NCBI RefSeq assembly: GCF_900636825.1
Contig: NZ_LR134318.1
Coordinates: 3,629,501 to 3,693,500, forward strand
DNA length: 64,000 nt
Direction of reading: 5' to 3'
Source: Pseudomonas fluorescens
Lineage (GTDB): Bacteria; Pseudomonadota; Gammaproteobacteria; Pseudomonadales; Pseudomonadaceae
Below the pieces are notes generated by a model. The model made no database searches, had not been told where the DNA came from, and saw nothing but the letters and a program-made list of their open reading frames with translations. Of this stretch, positions 24,915 to 33,600 are shown piece after piece; the first letter of the stretch is position 1, and every line of letters begins with the position of its first letter. A program made the position numbers and the translations under genes.

Positions 24915-26273
24915 CTACACCAACCGCTGAATTTTCTGATGCCGCCAGACCAGTTTGTAATACAGCGTCTGCAACACCAGCATGCCCAGATACGCCACCG
25001 GAAACGCCATCCAGACGCCCGGCAAACCAAAGCGCGCATCCAGCCAGTACGCTGCCGGAAGTTGCACGCCGACCACGCAGATGATCGCGATGGCGACCGG
25101 CACCAGCACCGTGCCGCTGGCGCGCATGATCCCGCCGATGATTGCCTGAAACCCGAAGATCAGCAGGCTCCACAACATGATGTGCAGCAGATGTTCGGCC
25201 ATTTCCCGGGTCGAATCCTCGGTGAGGAACAGCCCGAGCAACCAGGGCGAGAGCAGATAACCCAAGACGATCAGGCCACCGGTCAGGCACACGTTGATCA
25301 ACAGCCCGGTGCGCAAAATCGGCCCCATGAGCTCAAGCCTGCCGGCGCCGATCGCCTGGGCGCCAAGGATCGATGCGGTGATTGCGATCGACAGCGCAGG
25401 AAACTGCACGTAATTGACGATCTGCGTCACCGCACCATACGCCGCCGTCGCCTGCGAGCCGTGCTGATTGACCAGCGCCAGAATGACCAGCTCCGACAGC
25501 GACAGCACCACCATCTGCACGCCGGTGGGCAAACCGATGCGCAGCACTTTGCCGAGAATCACACCGTCGAGGCGCAACGCGGCGAAGAACTCACGGTCCG
25601 GCGCCAACGGGTGACCTTTGCGAATCAGCCGCCACGCCAGCCATGCCATCGCTGACAGGTTTCCGGCCAGCCCGGCATATGCCGCGCTCTGAATGCCCAG
25701 TTGCGGCAAGCCGAACCAGCCGCGAATCAACGCCGGCGTCAGCGCCAGGCCTACGGTTGTCGAAACGATCAGCGCCAGCAGCGGCGACAACGTATCGCTG
25801 ACGCCGCGCAGCAATTGCGTGAACAGCACAAACACCAGCAACGATGGCAGGATCCACAACATCACATGGGCGTATGCCACGGCATCGTCGAGCACATCGG
25901 CCGGCGTCCCCAGCCCCATCAGCGCCTGCCGCGCAAATACACTGCCGACGACCGCCGCGACCAGACCGATCAATACCCCGAGCAGCAATGTCGCCCCGGC
26001 AATCGCCTTGACCAGATGCGGCTCGCGCGCCCCCCACGCCTGGCCGATCAACACACCGGCACCGGCACCGAGACCGATCACCAGGGCGATGAAAAAGAAC
26101 ACGATGGGAAACATCCCCGACACGGCTGCCAAGGCCTGCGTACCGAGCATCTGGCCGATGTAGATGCTGTTGACCGTGCCCGACATCGATTGCAGAAAAT
26201 TCGACAACACCATCGGCGCGAGAAACAGCAGGTAGGTTTGCCAGAGGGGTTTGACGGCGGGGGCGACTTGCAT
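24915..26273 (-). CDS. MATE-family efflux transporter
   Basis: About 452 residues with 12 transmembrane segments in two related halves. Characteristic segments are LAPMVLSNFLQSMSGTVNSI + YIGQMLGTQALAAVSGMFP at the start and GIGLPTGVQMVVLSLSELVI-type sequence at the beginning of the second half. MATE proteins export cationic drugs or metabolites using Na+ or H+ gradients. The start is uncertain: ATG 26273 is used because it gives the normal MATE length. In-frame ATGs at 26288 and 26351 would add 5 or 26 residues, with no strong ribosome-binding site for any. It is divergent from a chorismate mutase gene. Confidence 0.9.
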   Translation of the reverse strand: MQVAPAVKPLWQTYLLFLAPMVLSNFLQSMSGTVNSIYIGQMLGTQALAAVSGMFPIVFFFIALVIGLGAGAGVLIGQAWGAREPHLVKAIAGATLLLGVLIGLVAAVVGSVFARQALMGLGTPADVLDDAVAYAHVMLWILPSLLVFVLFTQLLRGVSDTLSPLLALIVSTTVGLALTPALIRGWFGLPQLGIQSAAYAGLAGNLSAMAWLAWRLIRKGHPLAPDREFFAALRLDGVILGKVLRIGLPTGVQMVVLSLSELVILALVNQHGSQATAAYGAVTQIVNYVQFPALSIAITASILGAQAIGAGRLELMGPILRTGLLINVCLTGGLIVLGYLLSPWLLGLFLTEDSTREMAEHLLHIMLWSLLIFGFQAIIGGIMRASGTVLVPVAIAIICVVGVQLPAAYWLDARFGLPGVWMAFPVAYLGMLVLQTLYYKLVWRHQKIQRLV

Positions 26274-26430
26274 GGAATAGAGGTCCATCTCGACGGCGGG
26301 AGGCTGAGGAAGGATAGCTTCGGTGAGTTGTGAGCGGGGTGCAATTAACATTTCCCGATCAACGTTTAACCTCGGCTCAAGGCTGTGATACATATTTGTG
26401 CACTTGCGTTCATTTAATGAGGTTTTACCT

Positions 26431-26991
26431 ATGCCCCGCTTTGCCCCTGTGCTGACCGGCACGCTGCTGGTTCTCGTCGCCGCGACCGCACACGCAGTCG
26501 ATCAACCACAGGCGTTGAAACCTTTACTCGACACCATGAACGAACGCCTGAACATCGGTGACCTCGTTGCGCTGACCAAATGGGACAGCGGCAAACCGGT
26601 GCAGGACAGCCCCCGCGAAGCGCAGGTGATTGCCAACGCGCGCACGCTTGCCAGCGAACGCAAGCTCGACCCGGAAGACGTTGCGCAACTGATTGCCGCG
26701 CAAATGGAGGCGAACAAACTGGTGCAGTATGGCTTGCTTGCTCAGTGGCGAACGGACGGCGCCGCACCGGACACGCCGCGCCCGGACCTGGGCCAGCAGA
26801 TCCGCCCGCGCCTGGATGAACTGCAGAGCCGACTGTTGCAGCAGTACGCCGAGTTCACGCCCTATCGCCGCGATCCCAACTGCCCGGCGTGGCTGGCCAA
26901 AGCCCGCAGCGACCTGACCCACGACGCGCTGCATGCGCTGGCTCTGACGCGCGCCAGCGGCGAGTTGTGCGTTCGAGCGCCGGCGCCTTGA
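26431..26991 (+). CDS. Periplasmic (secreted) chorismate mutase, AroQ-gamma type
   Basis: A 186-residue protein with a signal peptide (MPRFAPVLTGTLLVLVAATAHA) and an all-helical chorismate mutase domain: LLDTMNERLNIGDLVALTKW, the Arg/Lys-rich EAQVIANARTLASERKLDPE helix, and DVAQLIAAQMEANKLVQYGL with the catalytic Gln/Glu region. It converts chorismate to prephenate outside the cytoplasm. The C-terminal part has a Cys pair (PNCPAW and GELCVR) that may be a disulfide as in other exported forms. TGAGG precedes the ATG by 9 bases. Confidence 0.88.
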   Translation: MPRFAPVLTGTLLVLVAATAHAVDQPQALKPLLDTMNERLNIGDLVALTKWDSGKPVQDSPREAQVIANARTLASERKLDPEDVAQLIAAQMEANKLVQYGLLAQWRTDGAAPDTPRPDLGQQIRPRLDELQSRLLQQYAEFTPYRRDPNCPAWLAKARSDLTHDALHALALTRASGELCVRAPAP

Positions 26992-27083
26992 TAGGGCTTT
27001 GGCCTCGTAGTGATCTACCGTAGTGAAAGATTGGGAGACGGTTTGCTGGCAATAGCGATATTTCAGTGAACACTTCCAAAGGT

Positions 27084-27182
27084 ATGGATTCAAAGGAAGC
27101 CGCGAAGAAGAAACCGGCGAAGACTGCGATTGAGAAGCGGGCGGAGAAGAAAGCGAAGAAGGTGAATGTTTTTGGGCATTGA
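27084..27182 (+). CDS. Possible 32-residue lysine-rich peptide
   Basis: An open frame from ATG 27084 encodes a 32-residue Lys/Ala-rich helix (MDSKEAAKKKPAKTAIEKRA, then EKKAKKVNVFGH). It lies between the chorismate mutase and a hairpin. AAAGG is present but only one base from the ATG; a GTG at 27066 in the same frame is an alternative start. Codon choice (AAG, GCG) is coding-like and there is a tidy stop before the hairpin. Strongly basic, it could bind nucleic acid. Treat as tentative. Confidence 0.4.
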   Translation: MDSKEAAKKKPAKTAIEKRAEKKAKKVNVFGH

Positions 27183-27185
27183 ACA

Positions 27186-27220
27186 AAACAGCCATCACGA
27201 GTGATCGTGATGGCTGTTTA
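27186..27220. terminator. Hairpin terminator
   Basis: AAACAGCCATCACGA / TCGTGATGGCTGTTT, a near-perfect stem with a tiny loop, between plus-strand small genes and the end of the minus-strand Ig-like gene. The T-runs are short, so it may be a weak bidirectional terminator. Confidence 0.65.
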
Positions 27221-27247
27221 GATGCAACCGGAAGCGGAGCGCTATTT

Positions 27248-30154
27248 TCAGATTTTTCTTAAACGAAGGTTGTCCATTTTCACAACGGATGTAGGACCAC
27301 CCAAGTAAAACACCAAAATCATTGGCGATGCTGTCGGCGTTGTCCCTGCGTAGAAGCTCACAGTTTTGGCCTGCCAGGTGTCACTTTCTGGGATCCATCC
27401 GTTATATACATCGTTCCCGTTCTGCAAGATGGAAAGAGGGACGGCAACTGGAGATTGATAGTCGAAACTGAACGCATACTGCTTACCGATATCAACCGTA
27501 AATGCTTTTTGCATCCAGACAGTTTGATAGCCGTTGGAGTGTCTCACTGATTCAACAAAGTACTCTCCAGCCAACCGCGTTATCTGTGATTTATATTCAT
27601 AGGGCAATGTCCACCCATTCCAGTCAAAATCTGTGAAGGTTGTCAGGTCATCCAATCCGGCTTTCACCGAATAAACTCTGACCTGACACTCCACCGCATC
27701 CCCCACCGTAGCCTCCCCAAACAACCCCACCTTCAACACAATCGCCACTTTCGAATCTGCCTTGCATTCGCGCAGCCACGCCACTTCAGCCGTATAACTC
27801 AGCCCAGCCCCCTGATCATGCGTCGCTGCCACAAACTGATCCTTAGTCCTTGAACTCCCATCAGCACGGGTTTCGACATAGCTCAACCAGATCGGCGACT
27901 TCGGAGGCTGAAACGGCCATTGATCGCAGCGCACTTTGCTGTCGTCCTTGATCGAGCCGATCTGCAGTTCCGCACCGTCAAACCCTTCGATCCCTGGCCT
28001 TGGCATGTTTTGTTGCAGCAAATCGCCGATGTTCAATAGCTGCGTCATCACAGGCGATTGCTGCCCACCCCGGATTGTTTTGTAATTCAGACGCACGTTG
28101 TTGCGCAGGTTGGCGCCGGTGATGGCGGCGACAATCGGGAAGTCCAACTGCGTTTGCCCATTGACCCTCTTGCGTTCCGGCATGGTCGAGCCGTCACCTG
28201 CGCGACCCAGCACCGTCAGTTCGATCTCATCCTCAGGCTGCAGTTTCGAAGTATCGAACTTCACGGTGAAACCCTGCTGATACTGATTGGGATCGAGGAC
28301 GTAATCCGGGGCTTCGACAACGGTTGGCGGTGGCACTTCGGCGTGCGCCTTGCCGACGTTCAGCGCCAGTTCGGCGGATGTTCCCAGCAATTGGCCCTCG
28401 CGCTTGATCGTGTAAGTCACCACGACCTTGCCGTTGAGGTTGGCGGTCACATAATTTTTCGCTACCGTGAATTTCACCGGTTGGCCTGCCGAGTGAGACG
28501 TCAGGTCGACGAAGTCACTGGTGCTGCCGCCACTGGCTGAACCGCGCCAGTGATAGGTCACGCGGTCTTTGGCCAGCGTATCCCGATGCGGCACGGTCAA
28601 CGTTGCTCCCGCAGGCGGCACGCGTTCCGGATCGAGGGTGCCGTCCTGAGCTTCGTCCACTTGCGGCGCAACAAACTGTGGCAACGTGATGCCGACTTGC
28701 ACATACAAAGGCAATGAATCGCGCACGTTTTGCAACATCAGGTCGTCGTTGGCCACCGAGTAATACACGGTAACCCGCAAACCGTTGAAGCGTTGGATGA
28801 CGGCATTGCTCACGCTGCGCGAGATCGGTGTGTTTTCCGGGTGACTGCCAATGGAGCGCGAATCCGAGTAATACTCCGTGCTGCCACCGGGGCGAACGGC
28901 CTCCCAGACCACGGTCACCTGATCGCTACGCTTGAAGCCGGCAGACCAGGGGATTCGGCACGTTGCCCACGGCTCGTCCGGGTTTAAAGTCCCGCCAGAT
29001 GCCTCGTCTATCGTCGGCGCTGCAAGTCGGCTGATATCTCCGCGGACACTGACGCTGGCTTTCAGCGACGGACGATCTGCTGCTTCGTCTCTCACGCGGA
29101 CGTAGCTCACCGAAGCTGAGCCCTTGGCGAGGGCCTTGACTGATGCGTTGGGGATCATGAATTCATAGTGAAAATGCACAGACTCGACGCACTGCTCTGG
29201 AGGCTCCACGACAATAGGTTGACCTTGAGATGGCATGCCGGTCCAGGTCAGCCTGATCCGATCCCCTTCGTTGAAGTCCGCTGGTTGCGTGTAGACAAGC
29301 ACGGTGACATCGCTTTCGCCCAGTTGTTCTAGGTCGATCGCGGTGACCGGGCGGCCGTTGACCACTATCACCGGGGCACGTAACCGGTTGCCCGCAACAT
29401 CCACCAGCACTCTCTGGATTTTCGCCCACGGCGCGCGCTCATCCGGATAGTTGCCCACGCGATCGATCACTTGAAAGGTCACTGCCACATCCGGGCCGTC
29501 GCCATGCTGTGCGATGACTTCCTTGGTGAATTCAATCAGGATCGGGTGATTGACCGGGTCGTCGATCTGCTGTTGGGTCACCGGGTAGTAAGTCACCTCC
29601 TGACTGCCCCAACGGGCAATGATGGAATCATGGGTGGCGATGTTTTCGTACGGGGCGATTTGCATCTGAACGCCGCGATCGGCAATTTCTGGCGTGACCC
29701 CGTTAGACAGGTCAGGTAGCAGGGTGAACGTCAGGCCGGAATGACCTTCTTCGGTGTTGTCATCGAAGCCGCCGGGGCGTTGCAGCTTGACCAACATGAT
29801 CAGTATGGGTTTGGAAGTTTCGGTGGCCTGTGATGTCCTTGTCACGCGATAATAAATCTCTGCAGCTCCCTCGACGAAATGACCTCGTGCGATTCGGAAA
29901 ATCAGCGGTTGATTGACCTGCTCCTGCCCGATCTCCTCGCCCCACACGGCATGGTCCGGATTGTTCACATACATATCGAATCTGTCGCCGATATCCATAT
30001 TCACCCAAGGGTCAACACGGACTTGCACATCCCCTTCGACGGCGCGTATTGGAATTCCGCCATGGTAGTGTTCTGGTGTTCGTAATACGGTGCTGCCGGT
30101 GATGATGGGCGGTCGTAAAGCGAATATCTCGTTGTTATCCAGCGGAGTGTTCAT
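27248..30154 (-). CDS. Large tandem Ig-like repeat protein with C-terminal carbohydrate-binding-like domain
   Basis: A 968-residue protein without signal peptide or membrane segment. After an N-terminal region (1-120) it contains successive beta-rich repeats of about 105-120 residues. Their linkers share a pattern: APTIDEASGGTLNPDEPWAT, APQVDEAQDGTLDPERVPPA and PPTVVEAPDYVLDPNQYQQG. Each repeat has a W/F-x-G strand and ends in a V-x-Y-x-V strand, as in Ig-like bacterial adhesin modules. The last 140 residues differ: TTFTDFDWNGWTLPYEY, YAFSFDY, WQAKTVSFYAG and VVKMDNLRLRKI, which recalls galactose-binding/CBM-like jelly rolls; its coding DNA is noticeably AT-richer. The ATG at 30154 is 8 bases after AAGGAG. 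It lies downstream of the giant toxin-like gene. Adhesin or toxin-partner roles are inference. Confidence 0.8.
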   Translation of the reverse strand: MNTPLDNNEIFALRPPIITGSTVLRTPEHYHGGIPIRAVEGDVQVRVDPWVNMDIGDRFDMYVNNPDHAVWGEEIGQEQVNQPLIFRIARGHFVEGAAEIYYRVTRTSQATETSKPILIMLVKLQRPGGFDDNTEEGHSGLTFTLLPDLSNGVTPEIADRGVQMQIAPYENIATHDSIIARWGSQEVTYYPVTQQQIDDPVNHPILIEFTKEVIAQHGDGPDVAVTFQVIDRVGNYPDERAPWAKIQRVLVDVAGNRLRAPVIVVNGRPVTAIDLEQLGESDVTVLVYTQPADFNEGDRIRLTWTGMPSQGQPIVVEPPEQCVESVHFHYEFMIPNASVKALAKGSASVSYVRVRDEAADRPSLKASVSVRGDISRLAAPTIDEASGGTLNPDEPWATCRIPWSAGFKRSDQVTVVWEAVRPGGSTEYYSDSRSIGSHPENTPISRSVSNAVIQRFNGLRVTVYYSVANDDLMLQNVRDSLPLYVQVGITLPQFVAPQVDEAQDGTLDPERVPPAGATLTVPHRDTLAKDRVTYHWRGSASGGSTSDFVDLTSHSAGQPVKFTVAKNYVTANLNGKVVVTYTIKREGQLLGTSAELALNVGKAHAEVPPPTVVEAPDYVLDPNQYQQGFTVKFDTSKLQPEDEIELTVLGRAGDGSTMPERKRVNGQTQLDFPIVAAITGANLRNNVRLNYKTIRGGQQSPVMTQLLNIGDLLQQNMPRPGIEGFDGAELQIGSIKDDSKVRCDQWPFQPPKSPIWLSYVETRADGSSRTKDQFVAATHDQGAGLSYTAEVAWLRECKADSKVAIVLKVGLFGEATVGDAVECQVRVYSVKAGLDDLTTFTDFDWNGWTLPYEYKSQITRLAGEYFVESVRHSNGYQTVWMQKAFTVDIGKQYAFSFDYQSPVAVPLSILQNGNDVYNGWIPESDTWQAKTVSFYAGTTPTASPMILVFYLGGPTSVVKMDNLRLRKI

Positions 30155-30329
30155 GGCGAAGCTCCTTTTTTGGTGATGGCTGCAGTCAAGAAGTGCTGGA
30201 GCTATCAGAAAGGAATTCGCAGGTTGGCGGTACTGGCATATCTGACAGGTAGATGCGGTTTTCCGATAAGTGGTACACCTTGAAGCAGGCACCACACGCG
30301 GATGGCTACCTGTTTCAGATTGCCTGCGC

Positions 30330-30659
30330 GGCAGATGATCGGCGGGTCGCTGAACCTGCCGAAGCAACCGCGCCCCCTGTAGGAGCTGCCGAAGGCTGCG
30401 ATCTTTTGCTTTGGTTTTCAAGATCAAAAGATCGCAGCCTTCGGCAGCTCCTACATTCGTGGATCTCCGGTGCTCACACTATTTGTGCAGGAAACTCGAC
30501 CCGGCAGATGATCGGCGGGTCGCTGAATCTGCCGAAGCAACCGCGCCCCCCTGTAGGAGCTGCCGAAGGCTGCGATGTTTTCCTTTGGTTTTTCAAGATC
30601 AAAAGATCGCAGCCTTCGGCAGCTCCTACATTATGGATCCAGTGCTCACACTCTTTGTG
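30330..30659. repeat. Two tandem copies of a 173-base unit, each with a family A REPIN
   Basis: Copies start at 30330 and 30503 with GGCAGATGATCGGCGGGTCG and end with GTGCTCACACTNTTTGTG. Each contains a complete inverted REP pair (30378-30455 and 30551-30630). The region 30155-30666 separates the Ig-like gene from the upstream toxin-like gene, and apart from the repeats and the Ig-like gene promoter I see nothing in it. Confidence 0.88.
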
Positions 30660-30666
30660 ATCTCGA

Positions 30667-33600
30667 TCAGATGATCTGCCGGACGACCTCTCCGAGTGCC
30701 GGCGCAGTGCGTTCGCTTTCGGTCTGAGACAGCGTTTCAAACCATTGTTCAGGCGTGAGCAGCTGATTTTCGCCCGCGATTTTCATCCCGATCTGCAGCG
30801 CTGGCGCCGCCCCCTCTTCCGCCGAAACGCCGCGAACAATAACGCTGTGCGCGTTATCAGGATCGGTGAGCACCCAGTGTCCATCGACGCTCGACATCAA
30901 CAGACGCTCACTGGACGCCATGTCCAGCAGCACTGTGCACGGCTGCGACGTCTGGTCGCGCGCAACAGGCTGTCGATCGATGACGATGCAATCCAATCGC
31001 TGCCAGACGTCTTCCGATAGGCGATAGGTTGTCGTCTGCCGGTTGTAACTCAGGATCAGCTTGCTGACCCCGTCGGGCAGAAAGGCCAGCAAATCTTCAA
31101 CATCACCATTCGCCTGCAACGACAAGACGTCGTCACTGCGGCTGGCGAAACTGTCTGTGAGGTCGAGCCGGCCTGTTGATTGATAGCGACTGACCTGTTC
31201 CTGCGCCGGATCGAACAGCAGCGGCTCGCCGCCATCGAACAGGCCGAGGAAAACCGCCCATTGACCATCACGCTTGGCCTCGACTTCGAGCAGGCGGCCC
31301 TGGTCAGGCGTGTAGTATTGATACCGGCCCGATGTCTGCTCGATGACCAACACCGGAGCGTGCGCCACCGTGCGCAGCAGCATGCGCAAATCTTCCTGCC
31401 GTTCTTCGGCGGTGCGACCGTTTCGCTTGAACCATTGATTATTTACGCTCACGGCAACCGCCGGCAGGCCGTCACGCAATTGCAGGCTGACGCCATCGAA
31501 GGTCTGCGCGAGCAATCCTTCTCCGTCAAACGAAACCTCGAAAAATGCCCAGCGTGACCAGACTTTTTCCGCCGGCGGCAGTGACCGAGGATCGATCAAT
31601 TGCGTGCCGCCGGCGAATGCCGTACGCATGGCGTCTGCGTCGATCAACGCTTGCCGATAAACCTGCCCGCTCCGTTTATCGTGCAGCCACGCCGCTTTGC
31701 CGTCCGGGGTTCTGCCCAGCAGCAACCACTCCTTGCCGCCGTCCATTTCCGCCAAAAGGAAATCCCGGCCAATGGCCCATGCGCCGAGGTAGTCGGTGTT
31801 AGAGGCGCGACTCAGGCCTATCAAGGCACAAGCCGTCGACTGAGGTTCAGTTGCTGTCTCGGCGAGCGCGCTGATCCAGTCCGTGTATTGTGCGAACCAG
31901 TCCGGCCCGAGGCCAACGTAGTGAAGCGACCCGTCGCGCGTTACCTCGAACAATTTGCCATCGGAACGGGTCGCCATGAGCTGCCCGCCGGCCATGTTGA
32001 TCTTGATGATGTCGCGCTCAAGCACTTCGCCAGGCGTGACCGGACCGGTGTTGCCGCCGCCGACACCGCGACGCAATGTCTGCGTCTGCTGGCTGAAAAA
32101 CAGCGGCGTTTCGAAGGCCCAGCCATCGGCTCTGGGAAGCATGACGGTGTCCATGCCCATGCCGACATCCTTGGTCAAGCGGTGATAGCGAGCGTCACCG
32201 GCGCTGAGCCAGATCAGGTCACGCAAGTCATCACCAATACAGCAGCGTACTTCGATGAATGGCTCAGGGCCCCACGACGCAATGCCAGGCGCCATGTTCG
32301 GCGTTGCGTCGGCATAATCGTCAGAATCACGCAAACGCGCGAGCAGCGAGCGCCAGTAATCCGTACCTCGGTCGGGGGTGTAATCGTCCCAGGCAGACGA
32401 TAGCGTGATCCTCGCAAGCGTCACCGACCAATCAGTGACGTGAAACTCCAACGTCGTGGTGACGCCGTCTCTGATCTCCAGAAGTCGCTGCAAGACCCGA
32501 ATTCCGTCGGCGCGCATTTCGCAGGCAATGATTTCCGAGCCACCCTCTGGACCCGCGAGGCGATAACGGTGATTGACCGTTCCAGTAATAGCGCCAACCC
32601 GCCAGATCGTCCTCCGGTCCGGGTGATAGAACCATGCATGGCGAGAATTGGCCGCGCCCAACACAATGCCTTGGCGAACAAAGTGAGGAGCGTTGCGAGC
32701 ATAGAGTTGACGGTTGCGCACAACATCGTGGTAGGCCGTTATGAGTGGCGCATTTTGTTCCGTGGCGAAAGGCAGTTTGAACTGGTAAAGCGGCACGTAA
32801 GCGCCTGGTACCTGACCCCGGCTGTGCCGTTCACGCAGTCGGCGCAACGCACTTTCCAGCGAGATGCCGTCGCTCAGGCTTACCGACACGAGGTGCAACT
32901 TTTCAGTCCGCCAGTCAATCCGGAAAAATTCGCCATTGGCCAGCTCGATACAATCGGGGGTGCCGCGAATCTGAATGCCGTCTATACGCAGCCCTTCATC
33001 CTTCAGCCGACATTGCAGTTCATTGGCCCAGGGCGCATGGATAATCCATTCATTGTCACCGCGCGTGTGCAGGTCAATCGCGACCAGGCCGGGCGTCAAC
33101 CACAACTGCCGCCGACCTGACGATTGTGCGTCGAAAGCATACGAAAGGAGATTTTTCCACTCTTCGGGAAACTCGGGGATCACCAACTGCCGGGTCTTTT
33201 CGCCAAGCGTCACGGCGATATGGGTCGGCTGATGGACGGGTAGCAATTTGTACAGGATATGCGGGAACGGGGTGTTGACCGTAAAGTAGAAACGCTGCTG
33301 GCCGCTGGCATCGTATTCCAGCCTGCTGACCGTGCGGTTGTCCAGACCCGGAAACCCTGACAGCCCCACCTGATATTCGTAACCGTAAAAAGCCATGGGC
33401 GTACACGGCAACACAACCGTGTGCGCGGCCTGCGACGCCGCATCAGTCAACGCAAGGCTGCGCGCCAGTCCCATGCCCTGGCGAATGTCGAGCGCTCTGT
33501 GCAACTCATCCGGGCTCGCAATGTATTGCGGCAGCTCAAGCCCACCGCGCACCATCGGGTAGAATTTCTGGCTGGAGAAATCGATCCGATGATTGTGCAG

